Positions 7,393 through 15,644 of a stretch of DNA of 19,579 nt are shown one piece after another (the first letter of the stretch is position 1; every line of letters starts with the position of its first letter). The stretch is from JBBQKQ01 sp043719155 (GTDB taxonomy: Bacteria; Patescibacteriota; Minisyncoccia; Phycocordibacterales; UBA5272). The stretch is taken from assembly GCA_043719155.1 (NCBI GenBank), contig JAYSUJ010000001.1, forward strand, positions 1-19,579, read 5' to 3'. The translations under genes and the position numbers were made by a program. The notes below the pieces were generated by a model. That model worked only from the letters and a program-made list of their open reading frames with translations, made no database searches and was not told where the DNA came from.

Positions 7393-9330
7393 ATGGACCC
7401 ACTTTCACAAAACAGAAAAGTTTTTCAATATAAGAAAGATAAACAAGAGGACGATAAGCCTAATTTTTTAAATAAAGCAGATGAAATAGTTTATGCAAAA
7501 GGTAGGCATAGTTTTGATGACATGCGTAAAAGTGTTATGAAAACCGACAAACAAAAATTTATTTGGGGCCCTAGATTTGACGATAAAAAGTTGGATTGGT
7601 CTGTAGATAAAGATCCACTAAAGAAATCTTTTTCTCTTTTTTCTATCGGACTTTTTACTTTCTCACTTATGCTTTTGGTTTCTGCTTTATTCTATGCTTA
7701 CTATTCATTTTCAACAGGAGGTTTTTCGGTAAGACAAGATAAAATAGAATTGACATTAGAGATTCCCACCATTACCTCCGCTGGGCAAGACATTACTGGG
7801 CAGATAATTATTGCAAACACAAACAGGGTAATGTTCAAAGATGCTTATGTAGTTTTAGATGTTATAGAAAAAGCAGGTGACAATCCAAAAACATTGAATC
7901 AGATCCCAGTTGGAAATGTGGAGCCTGGAAACAAAATTTATAAAAACATATCTTTAAACTTATCCGGCCTGGAAGGAGAGGAAAAGATAGTCGGAGCAAC
8001 GCTTTTTTATAAGGTCCCTCAAACCGAGTCTACTTTTCAAAAACTAGTGAGTCAAAATGTTTTAATTACCAAGTCGCCAGTGACAATGTCAGTAACAGGT
8101 CCTCAAGCTTTATCTATAAATCAAGATGGCGAGTATGTTGTTTCGGTACGTGGAGTTTCCAAAGTTTTGCCAGCTTTACTTTTGAGTTTGGACATACCAA
8201 AGCAAATGAAAATTTTAAAAACCAATTTCAACTCTATTGGTAAAAATACTTACTCGCTTGGCCCTATCAATGAAGGCGAGGAAAAAGTTTTCAGGTTTAC
8301 TGGAACTTTTAAAGACGCGCCAGAAATAGGTGAGAAATTTACTTTGAAAATCAGAGCTGGCTCAGGTGAGGACTCTGAGATAAAAAGTTATTTTTCTGAA
8401 AATACTTACGCGATAAATCTGTCTAAAAGTCCTATTAAAATGGAGATCCTGGCAGAAGGTCAGACAGGTGAGAAAATTTCTTTTTCTGGTAAACAGCCAA
8501 AGGTTAGAGTAATTGTAACAAACCAAAGCAATGTTAGGGTGAAAGACGGAGAGATAGAAATAAAATTTTCTGGAGGATTGTTTTTACCTAAAAGTGTATC
8601 TGTGGATGGGGCAGTGTACGACTCTACTAAGTTTTCAGCTACAGCCAATGGTAGTACCAATGATCAATTGCGAGAAATAGATCCAGGACAAAGTGTGACT
8701 TTCCCTATTGATTTTTCAGAGCTCGCAACTGAAAGTGCTGTAAAGGGTAGGAGTTTACTTTTGAGTGTTACCTTTACCTCTAATACTGAAGGTTCAGATG
8801 GCAAACCTTTTACCCAAAGGATTGCGACCGCCTTGACACCCAAAGAGGGTACATCTGTTGCACTTTCAACTTTATATTTTTCAGGGGCTTTTAAAAATAC
8901 TGGCCCAATGCCTGCGACTGTTGGCAAGGCAACTACTTACACCATTAACCTGGATGTTGACACTAACAATGGCTTTACAAATGGAAAATTTATAATACCT
9001 TTCCCAGCTTATGTTAATTTTGTAAAGTCTCTCGACAATACTGTTACTTTTGATAAAGCCAAAAGAACTGCCACTTGGAATGTCGGCAGTTTGAGTAAGG
9101 CAACCTCAACGGCGTTTGGTATATCCAAAAAAGACACCTCTATACAAGTATCTATTTTGCCAAATCCCGACCAAGCTAGAAATGCGCCACTACTTACAGC
9201 GTCTCCTCGTTTTGAAGCTGTATTATTGGACAAGTCAAATGTAGTTATACCCGCTCCGGACGCTTCTATAAACATTTCTACTGACCCTAAATATGTTTTA
9301 GGTAAAGGGTATGAGAGTGTGAGTGAATAA
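7393..9330 (+). CDS. Single-pass membrane-anchored protein with beta-rich extracellular repeats
   Basis: This is a 645-residue protein. Residues 1-78 are hydrophilic and charged, followed by one strongly hydrophobic segment at about 79-103 (SIGLFTFSLMLLVSALFYAY). The positive charges (DPLKK) before it predict a cytoplasmic N-terminus. The long exterior part (about 105-645) is Ser/Thr/Gly/Asn-rich and beta-strand-like. It shows recurring patterns of the kind found in Ig-like or DUF11-like modules (for example GQIIIANTNRVMFKDAYVVL and VIVTNQSNVRVKDGEIEI), suggesting several tandem beta-sandwich domains. There is no sorting motif or second TM. It probably acts at the cell surface; adhesion or envelope scaffolding is inference. 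It is followed 3 nt later by the 501-aa gene, so the two probably form an operon. Confidence 0.75.
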   Translation: MDPLSQNRKVFQYKKDKQEDDKPNFLNKADEIVYAKGRHSFDDMRKSVMKTDKQKFIWGPRFDDKKLDWSVDKDPLKKSFSLFSIGLFTFSLMLLVSALFYAYYSFSTGGFSVRQDKIELTLEIPTITSAGQDITGQIIIANTNRVMFKDAYVVLDVIEKAGDNPKTLNQIPVGNVEPGNKIYKNISLNLSGLEGEEKIVGATLFYKVPQTESTFQKLVSQNVLITKSPVTMSVTGPQALSINQDGEYVVSVRGVSKVLPALLLSLDIPKQMKILKTNFNSIGKNTYSLGPINEGEEKVFRFTGTFKDAPEIGEKFTLKIRAGSGEDSEIKSYFSENTYAINLSKSPIKMEILAEGQTGEKISFSGKQPKVRVIVTNQSNVRVKDGEIEIKFSGGLFLPKSVSVDGAVYDSTKFSATANGSTNDQLREIDPGQSVTFPIDFSELATESAVKGRSLLLSVTFTSNTEGSDGKPFTQRIATALTPKEGTSVALSTLYFSGAFKNTGPMPATVGKATTYTINLDVDTNNGFTNGKFIIPFPAYVNFVKSLDNTVTFDKAKRTATWNVGSLSKATSTAFGISKKDTSIQVSILPNPDQARNAPLLTASPRFEAVLLDKSNVVIPAPDASINISTDPKYVLGKGYESVSE

Positions 9331-9333
9331 AAT

Positions 9334-10839
9334 ATGAACTTAGCGATTAGGGAGCTAAAATTTGGGACCAGACGAAAAGAAAAAGAGGAATTCTCACCAG
9401 ATAAATCTTTTTTAGTAGCGAGTAAATTTTTAGATTTGTCAGATTTATCTAACTTGTCTAAGATTGAAGTTGCAAACGTTTTAATTTTAGAATCTTGTTT
9501 AAAAGACTACGCTCCTGACTTTATGAATTCTGTTTTGATAAAATCGGGTCTGATTTCTAAAGAAGACTTTTTGCAAATGATATTGTGGAGAGATTTAAGT
9601 TCTGAAGAAAAAACTACAAAAGACATTTTCCCTGACTACTACCAGTTTGCAATATTGTTTTCGACAAGACCTGAGTTTTCAGAAAAAATTCAAAAGTTAA
9701 TTGATCTTGGCTATTTAAATAAGACAAATATCAATTTTCTACTTAAGGATGCCACCTTCTATGATATAGTAACGAGTAATAAGTATGACCTGGTTGATTT
9801 AATAAAAAAAGGTTTTATTGACGTGGCAAAATTTAATAGAATAAATTATGGACTTGTAAAAGTTCCAGAACATGAAGCCTTTTGGGCAGACAGGACATTA
9901 AAAGACACAAGTAGATATGGGGGTTTTGGAAAACCGTCAACATTGACTAACTATCCGCATAAGGACGATCAGGAAATGCATCCACTACAGACATTGACTA
10001 GAAATACCGAGCATAGGTCTTCGTTTAACCGTCAAATCGAAAAGGTTTTGGGAAAAAGCATGCCAGACGACATATTTGAGTCAATAGATGTTTTATTTAA
10101 CTACTACTCTCGAGAGTCAGATGTGTTTGGGAATATCTCAAACATGGAGAGCGTTGCCCCTGAGGTGAGAAGGCAAAATGCAATTGATGTGAATTCTAAG
10201 CAAATTTTAAAAGTACTGAGTAAAAATACTTTTAAGGTTAATTTGGACTATTTAAAATCCGCCGGGCTTTTTAACTATGATGAAAGGAGTGTGGACATTT
10301 ACGCTAGATATCAACATGGTCAAATGGACCCATTTCAGCTTGCTATCATCACCAAGACGATTGATTGGTATGTAAAAAGTGGTAAATCCAAACTATTTTC
10401 TAATGTGCGTTTTGTGCCAAGGAGGATAAACAATACTTCAATACCTTGGATGATCGCCAAAATCGCAAAAGCTTCAAGGTTACTCCCAGTTTCTGGGATG
10501 AATTTTATACTTTCAAATCTATGTTCGAACAGGTTTTATCTGACACACTCCTCGGCCGAAGATTCTCAGGACATGTTTTCGATCCCAATTTTCAGTAAAA
10601 ACGTATACGCAGACGGAAGTAAATACTCCTTCTTTAAGCCATTTGTAGTAATGGATGCTAAATTTGACAGTGCAAATGACCTCAACCATGGTGGGGTTGT
10701 AGCTAAAATGAAAGATAAATTTAGAGGGTATTTCAAAGGTAATGCTGACGGGGAAATAGCTAAATTAATAAACGAAACTCTTCGTTGTTTGCTAGAAGCA
10801 GAAAAGCTAGAACTGGCACGTGTAGGTAAAAGTTTTTAG
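9334..10839 (+). CDS. Hypothetical protein, 501 aa
   Basis: This soluble 501-residue protein has no signal peptide, no membrane segment and no motif that I recognise. The N-terminal 180 residues look helical, with short repeats of the form LIxxGxI/Lxxxxx (LIKSGLISKEDF, KLIDLGYLNKTNI, LIKKGFIDVAKF) that may form an alpha-solenoid-like array. The middle contains a polar Thr/Arg-rich region (about 185-240) and the C-terminus is helical (LINETLRCLLEAEKLELARV). The gene starts 3 nt after the stop of the membrane-anchored surface protein, so it is almost certainly co-transcribed and may act with it on the cytoplasmic side. No Shine-Dalgarno sequence is present. Function unknown. Confidence 0.75.
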   Translation: MNLAIRELKFGTRRKEKEEFSPDKSFLVASKFLDLSDLSNLSKIEVANVLILESCLKDYAPDFMNSVLIKSGLISKEDFLQMILWRDLSSEEKTTKDIFPDYYQFAILFSTRPEFSEKIQKLIDLGYLNKTNINFLLKDATFYDIVTSNKYDLVDLIKKGFIDVAKFNRINYGLVKVPEHEAFWADRTLKDTSRYGGFGKPSTLTNYPHKDDQEMHPLQTLTRNTEHRSSFNRQIEKVLGKSMPDDIFESIDVLFNYYSRESDVFGNISNMESVAPEVRRQNAIDVNSKQILKVLSKNTFKVNLDYLKSAGLFNYDERSVDIYARYQHGQMDPFQLAIITKTIDWYVKSGKSKLFSNVRFVPRRINNTSIPWMIAKIAKASRLLPVSGMNFILSNLCSNRFYLTHSSAEDSQDMFSIPIFSKNVYADGSKYSFFKPFVVMDAKFDSANDLNHGGVVAKMKDKFRGYFKGNADGEIAKLINETLRCLLEAEKLELARVGKSF

Positions 10840-10843
10840 TTTA

Positions 10844-10873
10844 TTGCACAAAAGAGAGGGTTTATGTTATTAT
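10844..10873 (+). promoter_or_regulatory. Promoter with extended -10 upstream of the mini-ORF and glyRS
   Basis: The -35-like box TTGCAC (10844-10849) is followed by an 18-nt spacer and TATTAT at 10868-10873, preceded by TGT (extended -10). The predicted transcription start, 7 nt after the box, is 10880, which is the A of an ATG. Confidence 0.55.
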
Positions 10874-10879
10874 AAATAC

Positions 10880-10933
10880 ATGTCAGATAAAAGAATTAAA
10901 AATCATACATCTTTTGGTGGGGGTGCCCTATAA
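10880..10933 (+). CDS. Leaderless 17-codon mini-ORF upstream of glycyl-tRNA synthetase
   Basis: The ATG at 10880 coincides with the predicted transcription start. The frame encodes MSDKRIKNHTSFGGGAL and ends at TAA 10931-10933. Three consecutive glycine codons (GGT GGG GGT) near its end, 77 nt before the gene for glycyl-tRNA synthetase, suggest a leader peptide that senses glycyl-tRNA supply. However, no GC-rich terminator or antiterminator is visible between it and the glyRS ATG, which weakens classical attenuation. A second possibility is that it is the 5' remnant of a deleted gene, since its end loosely resembles the start of some methyltransferases. Low confidence as a functional gene. 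Confidence 0.3.
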   Translation: MSDKRIKNHTSFGGGAL

Positions 10934-10994
10934 AAATTCTTCTATCTATTATCTATATTTTTGGATATTTTGTGGGAAATTATAAATTTTAATT

Positions 10995-11003
10995 TGAATA
11001 ATT
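10995..11003 (+). promoter_or_regulatory. Possible second extended -10 directly before glyRS
   Basis: TGA (10995-10997) followed by AATAAT (10998-11003) gives a predicted start exactly at the A of the ATG at 11010. The region is AT-rich, so this match is weaker evidence than the upstream promoter. Confidence 0.35.
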
Positions 11004-11009
11004 TTAAAT

Positions 11010-12431
11010 ATGAATCAAGAAAAAACATTAAGTGTTGAAAAAAAGTTGAGCATGGAAGAAATAACAAATTTCTGTAAACAAAAAGGATTTGTTTTTCAAG
11101 GTAGTGAGATATACGGTGGTTTGGCGGGTACTTTTGACTATGGACACTATGGAGTTTTGTTAAAAGATAACATTAAAAATGCTTGGACAAAGAGTATGGT
11201 CCAAATGCGAGACGACATTCTCCTTTTAGACTCGGCAATTTTTATGCATCCAACAACTTGGAAAGCTAGTGGTCATGTGGACAATTTTGATGATCCTCTT
11301 GTTGACTGTAAAAAATGTCAAAATAGAATGCGTGCTGACCATTTACTAGAAGCTTTTGGTATAAATGCTGATAAACAAACTTTAACCTTTTTAAACACAG
11401 AGCTGGACAAGTTGCGAGCAGAAAAAAAATTGGTCTGTACAAACGCAAATTGTAAAAGTGCTGACCTGACACCGGCTAGAAGTTTTTCTCTCATGGTAAA
11501 GTCAAACTTTGGTTCACCGGTGGACACAGTAACAGATGAAAATGTGGTCTATCTTAGACCTGAAACCTGTGGAGGTATTTATTTGCAGTATAAAAATACT
11601 TTGGACTCGCTACATCCAAAGCTGCCGTTTGGTATTGCCCAAGTTGGTAAAGCTTTTAGAAATGAAATAGTTACTAAGCAATTTATTTTTAGAACCAGAG
11701 AGTTTCAACAGATGGAAATGCAATATTTTTTCCACGAAAGTGAAACCCAAAAACATTTTGAGGCTTGGAAGGATTATCGTTGGAATTGGTATTTGGAATA
11801 CGGTATAAACCCAGATAGAATAAAGTGGTATAAACATGAAAAGTTGGCCCACTATGCTAGTGAGATTTTTGGGGCATATGACATAGAATACAATTTTTAC
11901 TCACTCGGTGGTTATAAAGAAATAGAAGGTGTGCACACCAGAGGCAACTGGGATCTCACTCAGCACTCAAAATTTTCTGGTACTGAGTTAAATTACTTTG
12001 ACGAAGTAAGAAAAGAAAGATATACACCTCACATCATGGAAACTTCAACAGGTTTGGATAGGCAATTTCTAATGTTCATTGACAATGCCTATACCGTAGA
12101 CCTGCAAAATGGGGAAGAAAGGGTATATTTGAAATTACATAAAGATATTGCTCCGATTAAATTGGCAGTTTTACCATTGTTAAAAAATAAAGCAGAGCTT
12201 ACTGGAAAAGCTAAAGAAATTTTCCAAACTTTCCGTGGAAAGTTTATGTGTGAGTATGATGACTCAGGAACCATTGGTAAAAGGTATAGAAGGCAAGATG
12301 AGATCGGTACGCCATTTTGTGTGACAGTAGATTTTCAAACTTTAGAAGATGGAACAGTGACGATACGCCATCGTGACGATGCTAGACAGGAGCGAGTTAA
12401 AATTGAGGAAATATTAAAATTTGTTAGTTAG
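11010..12431 (+). CDS. glyQS: Glycyl-tRNA synthetase, single-chain class II type
   Basis: This 473-residue class II synthetase charges tRNA-Gly. Characteristic segments are present: YGGLAGTFDYG (35-45), LRPETCGGI (182-190), motif 2 as FRNEI (216-220) plus RTREFQQME (228-236), and motif 3 ETSTGLDR (344-351). Cys100/Cys103 and Cys143/Cys148 form a probable zinc site in the insertion. The C-terminal ~100 residues are the anticodon-binding domain (ending VTIRHRDDARQERVKIEEIL). ETCGG replaces the common ETAQG; this could be lineage-specific. Length is close to the usual 450-500 for the homodimeric alpha2 type, not the separate alpha/beta type. The gene overlaps the convergent downstream gene by 4 nt (TTAG) and has no visible terminator. 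Confidence 0.95.
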   Translation: MNQEKTLSVEKKLSMEEITNFCKQKGFVFQGSEIYGGLAGTFDYGHYGVLLKDNIKNAWTKSMVQMRDDILLLDSAIFMHPTTWKASGHVDNFDDPLVDCKKCQNRMRADHLLEAFGINADKQTLTFLNTELDKLRAEKKLVCTNANCKSADLTPARSFSLMVKSNFGSPVDTVTDENVVYLRPETCGGIYLQYKNTLDSLHPKLPFGIAQVGKAFRNEIVTKQFIFRTREFQQMEMQYFFHESETQKHFEAWKDYRWNWYLEYGINPDRIKWYKHEKLAHYASEIFGAYDIEYNFYSLGGYKEIEGVHTRGNWDLTQHSKFSGTELNYFDEVRKERYTPHIMETSTGLDRQFLMFIDNAYTVDLQNGEERVYLKLHKDIAPIKLAVLPLLKNKAELTGKAKEIFQTFRGKFMCEYDDSGTIGKRYRRQDEIGTPFCVTVDFQTLEDGTVTIRHRDDARQERVKIEEILKFVS

Positions 12432-13075
12432 CTGCTACCGCAATTTACATTTGGAACATGAAGTTTTACATAGTCTGGCGAGCAAACTTTGTTGAAAAGG
12501 TATGGTGGAACAGGCTGAGTGTCAAGACTGCCAGTTGGTAGATCTCCATTTCTCTTCATAAAATCATCAAAGTCTCGATGAGCTTTTGCCGAGGCACTTG
12601 GTATTTGCATCTGTGGTTTGTCGAAGTCGTCAGGAGAAAATTTGGTTTTCTTGTCCACAACCTGAGTCAGCTCAACTTTTTTATCCCCACCACAAACCCT
12701 CATACCATTTCTTGTTTCCAGTCGGCCCACAAGTTTTTTCCCACTAACTTTAGTAAAATTTTCAGGGAGGGCAATTTCTTTGGCACCTTTTTTAGCTCCT
12801 AGACATTTACCTGTTGAACATAGAATATTTTCTGTCTTTTTAGTTTGACTATTTACTAATGATTTTGCTTCAAAAACTTTAGAACCTGGTGGTAAGATTT
12901 TTGGGTTAGTGCCAGTCCCAGAGTCACCCTCACATTGAACGGGCCTTCCCTTGGTTATAAGTTGCATACCACTTGTCGGATTGGCACTTAAATCTGCTGC
13001 TGCATGAAGTTGTTGAGATGGTAAAAAGCAGGCCACACTTAGCTGTGCAAAAATAAGATATAAAAACTTTTTCAT
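12428..13075 (-). CDS. Secreted six-cysteine hypothetical protein
   Basis: This 215-residue protein begins with a typical Sec signal peptide: MKKF, a hydrophobic core (LYLIFAQLSVACFL) and a likely type I cleavage site after QLHA (about residue 25). A Cys at 16 inside SVAC is a poor lipobox, so lipidation is less likely. The mature part has exactly six cysteines (48, 86, 91, 128, 198, 212), consistent with three disulfides, and no family that I recognise. The ATG at 13075 was chosen over the in-frame TTG just upstream because an extended -10 (TGC then TAAACT, minus strand) predicts transcription starting at 13075 exactly. It is convergent with glyRS and divergent from the AI-2E-type gene. Function unknown. 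Confidence 0.75.
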   Translation of the reverse strand: MKKFLYLIFAQLSVACFLPSQQLHAAADLSANPTSGMQLITKGRPVQCEGDSGTGTNPKILPPGSKVFEAKSLVNSQTKKTENILCSTGKCLGAKKGAKEIALPENFTKVSGKKLVGRLETRNGMRVCGGDKKVELTQVVDKKTKFSPDDFDKPQMQIPSASAKAHRDFDDFMKRNGDLPTGSLDTQPVPPYLFNKVCSPDYVKLHVPNVNCGSS

Positions 13076-13081
13076 CAAAGG

Positions 13082-13090
13082 AGTTTAGCA
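13082..13090 (-). promoter_or_regulatory. Extended -10 for the secreted protein, leaderless start
   Basis: On the minus strand TGC (13090-13088) then TAAACT (13087-13082). Six nucleotides separate it from the ATG, so the transcript should begin at the start codon. Confidence 0.5.
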
Positions 13091-13135
13091 TGTTTTTTTG
13101 CTACGAAAGTCTGTCTGGGTAGAAAATTGTGAGTG

Positions 13136-13144
13136 TGCTATAAT
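13136..13144 (+). promoter_or_regulatory. Extended -10 promoter of the AI-2E/metG operon
   Basis: TGC followed by a perfect TATAAT (13139-13144). Predicted start is about 13151, giving a 7-nt leader before the ATG at 13158. The -35 is weak, as is common with extended -10 promoters. Confidence 0.65.
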
Positions 13145-13157
13145 TTAAATAGCAAAT

Positions 13158-14216
13158 ATGAATACAAATATCGTACATTATAAAATATCGACCGACTCAT
13201 TTGTGCGCTTTTTCGCAGTACTAGCGGGGGTTGCTTTGATGTGGGTTTTAAGAGATATTTTGATCTCCATTTTGGTCTCTGTAGTAATAGCGTCCGCTAT
13301 CTCTCCTTTGGCCACAAAGATGCGTAAGTTTTATGTGCCAAGGGCGTTGACAGTTTTTATTATCTTGGCAACCGTGATGTCTGTTTTTGTTGCCATCTTT
13401 GTACTTCTGGTGCCGACCGTCTACAGTGAATTTGCTACCTTCTCTAAAAGTTTTTATGTCTTCCAGCGCGATGCTATAAACTATATTTCTTCTTACACTG
13501 GCAATAAACAATTTGTGTCAGATGTAGTAAAGGACTGGAGTTTGGAAGATATACAAAATGTAATGACAGGTTTACTTACTGCAGGTACAGGTGCGGTAAC
13601 CTCAACTGTTGGTGCAGTAACTTACTTTATTTTTCAAACTGTCTTCATTTTCGTTATTTCCTTTTACCTGGCAGTTTTGGAAAATGGGGTAGAGAGATTT
13701 TTGCGAGTTATCACACCTACAAAGCATGAAAATTATATAATAAATTTGTGGGGGCGATCTCAAAAGAAGATTGTGGCTTGGGCTAAAGGGCAATTTATTT
13801 TGGCTTTGATGATAGGTGTGTCAATCTACGTTGGACTAAGTGTCATGGGTATGCAAAATCCTTTTCTATTTGCCCTCCTAGCTGCTGTTGGTGAGGTTAT
13901 ACCAATCGTGGGCATGATGATAGCTACTGTACCAGCTGTGCTGGTTGCCCTCCTATCAGGAGGTGCTCCATTTGCGATTACTATTTTCATTTTCTATGCT
14001 TTAATAACTCAATTTGAAAACCATATTTTAGCGCCAATGATAGTTAACAAAGTTGTTGGCTTGCCCTCTGTATTAGTAATTATTTCTCTGGTAGTTGGTG
14101 GTTTGCTTGCTGGGTTTTGGGGTGTACTTTTGGCGGTGCCAGTCGCAGCGACTATTATGGAGTTTGTAGGAGATATAGAAAGTGAAAAGAAAGCCCAAAT
14201 AGAAAGTATTTCGTAA
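13158..14216 (+). CDS. AI-2E family (PerM-like) integral membrane protein
   Basis: This 352-residue polytopic membrane protein has about 7-8 hydrophobic segments: two near the N-terminus (FFAVLAGVALMWVL, ILVSVVIASAISPL), one at about 64-88, one at about 150-172, and a cluster from about 212 to 340. The C-terminal signature fits AI-2E transporters: GEVIPIVGMMIATVPAVLVA, then ITQFENHILAPMIVNKVVGL, then GGLLAGFWGVLLAVPVAA. The family includes AI-2 exporters, YtvI and PerM, as well as Na+/H+ antiporters, so the substrate cannot be assigned; autoinducer-2 itself is not implied. It is the first gene of a run with metG starting 6 nt downstream. Confidence 0.9.
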   Translation: MNTNIVHYKISTDSFVRFFAVLAGVALMWVLRDILISILVSVVIASAISPLATKMRKFYVPRALTVFIILATVMSVFVAIFVLLVPTVYSEFATFSKSFYVFQRDAINYISSYTGNKQFVSDVVKDWSLEDIQNVMTGLLTAGTGAVTSTVGAVTYFIFQTVFIFVISFYLAVLENGVERFLRVITPTKHENYIINLWGRSQKKIVAWAKGQFILALMIGVSIYVGLSVMGMQNPFLFALLAAVGEVIPIVGMMIATVPAVLVALLSGGAPFAITIFIFYALITQFENHILAPMIVNKVVGLPSVLVIISLVVGGLLAGFWGVLLAVPVAATIMEFVGDIESEKKAQIESIS

Positions 14217-14222
14217 GAGTTT

Positions 14223-15644
14223 ATGACAAAAAAGCTTGTAACTACCGCAATTTACTATCCAAATGCCAAACCCCATCTGGGCTATGCTTATGAACTTATT
14301 TTAAGTGATGCTATTGTTAGGTTTCATAAAACTCTTAAAAAAGAAGATACTTTTTTTTTGACAGGTGCTGACGAGCATGGACAAAAAATTGCAGACAAAG
14401 CAAAAGCTGAAAATAAAACCGAGCAGCAGTTGGTGGATGAGTTTGCCGAAGTTTACAAAAATTTTGAGACTAAAATAGGGATTGGGTATGACCGGTTTAT
14501 ACGTACTACAGACCTAGACCACGAAAAAGTTTGTAAAGAGCTTTGGATTAAAATTTATGAAGCTGGAGACCTTTATCAAAAAGAATACGTAGGACTCTAT
14601 TGTGTGGGTTGTGAAAGTTTTAAAACTCAAAAGGATTTAAATGAAAAAGGAGAGTGTTCAGACCATTTAAAAAAACCTACAGAACTAAAAGAAAAAAATT
14701 GGTTTTTTAAGCTGTCCAAATATCAAGAATTTTTAAATCAGAAAATAGAGAGTGGTGAACTTAAAATAATTCCAGATTCCAAGAAGAAAGAAATTCTTAG
14801 TTTTATAAACTCTGGACTTGAAGACATTTCTTTTTCGCGTTCCAAAGCTGTTTTAAGTTGGGGTATAGAGGTGCCAAATGACCCGACTCAGGTTATGTAT
14901 GTGTGGTGTGATGCTCTTACCAATTACTATACTGGTGGAAAAGACATTTGGAAAAATGCAAATACTTTGCATGTAGTAGGTAAAGATATTTTGCGTTTTC
15001 ATGCAGCGTTTTGGCCAGCCATGCTTAAAAGTGCAGGTCTGACACTTCCTTTAGAAATTTTAGTTCATGGACATATTTTAAGTAACGGCCAAAAAATGTC
15101 CAAAAGTTTAGGGAATACTGTTGACCCAGAAGAGGTGATAGAAAAATATAATTCCGAGGTTTTAAGATATTTTATGTTGAAAAATATATCACCTTTTGAC
15201 GATGGTGACTTTACTTGGGAAAGGTTAAAGGATTTGTATAATGCTGACTTGGCAAATGGCTTGGGAAATTTGGTGAGCAGGGTGGTGAAGTTGTGTGAGA
15301 AGCATCTACCTCACTTGACCTCTCTTTACAAAGGAGAGGAACAGCTCGAGAGTGCCCACAAAGAATTTTATGATTTTATGAAAGACTATGACGTCATGAA
15401 TGCCATGAATTACATTTGGAAGTTAATAAGTGAGACAGACAGTTATATGCAAAGCAATCAACCATTTAAAGTTATAAAAGTAGATGAAAAAGCAGGTAAA
15501 GAAATGTTGGAAATTTTACGCAGTCAAGTTTACACAATAGCAAATTTACTGTCACCTTTTATGCCAGAAACAAGCCAAAAAATAAAAGAAATTATTAAAG
15601 AAAATAAAATGCCAGAAAAGCCACTTTTCCCAAGATATGAGTAG
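14223..15644 (+). CDS. metG: Methionyl-tRNA synthetase
   Basis: This 473-residue class I synthetase charges tRNA-Met. The HIGH-type motif is HLGY (18-21), KMSKS is at 291-295, and the GADEHGQKI segment (48-56) and the MYVWCDALTNY methionine-pocket strand (225-235) are typical. A reduced zinc knuckle, CVGC (127-130) plus Cys145, is visible; the expected fourth Cys is replaced, possibly by His148. There is no C-terminal tRNA-binding EMAP domain. After the catalytic part, at about residues 362-374 (LPHLTSLYKGEEQ), lies a segment encoded by a palindromic repeat that recurs in the tatD-like gene. The next gene starts inside this one (8-nt overlap at 15637-15644), suggesting coupling. Confidence 0.95.
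   Translation: MTKKLVTTAIYYPNAKPHLGYAYELILSDAIVRFHKTLKKEDTFFLTGADEHGQKIADKAKAENKTEQQLVDEFAEVYKNFETKIGIGYDRFIRTTDLDHEKVCKELWIKIYEAGDLYQKEYVGLYCVGCESFKTQKDLNEKGECSDHLKKPTELKEKNWFFKLSKYQEFLNQKIESGELKIIPDSKKKEILSFINSGLEDISFSRSKAVLSWGIEVPNDPTQVMYVWCDALTNYYTGGKDIWKNANTLHVVGKDILRFHAAFWPAMLKSAGLTLPLEILVHGHILSNGQKMSKSLGNTVDPEEVIEKYNSEVLRYFMLKNISPFDDGDFTWERLKDLYNADLANGLGNLVSRVVKLCEKHLPHLTSLYKGEEQLESAHKEFYDFMKDYDVMNAMNYIWKLISETDSYMQSNQPFKVIKVDEKAGKEMLEILRSQVYTIANLLSPFMPETSQKIKEIIKENKMPEKPLFPRYE
15306..15344 (+). repeat. Palindromic repeat copy A, inside metG
   Basis: The repeat begins CTACCTCAC and has a core CCTCTCTTT (15319-15327), loop ACA, AAGGAGAGG (15331-15339). The arms pair with one G-T wobble. 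Its sequence matches the copy at 18045-18083 at most positions, with exact identity in CTACCTCAC and in CAAAGGAGAGGA. In metG it is read CTA CCT CAC, one frame away from the tatD copy, and it is translated into a variable loop without disrupting the gene. Confidence 0.75.

Noticed and set aside
10850..10862. AAAAGAGAGGG as a half-copy of the palindromic repeat
   Set aside because: Too short, lacks the opposite arm, and lies in the promoter spacer of the mini-ORF.
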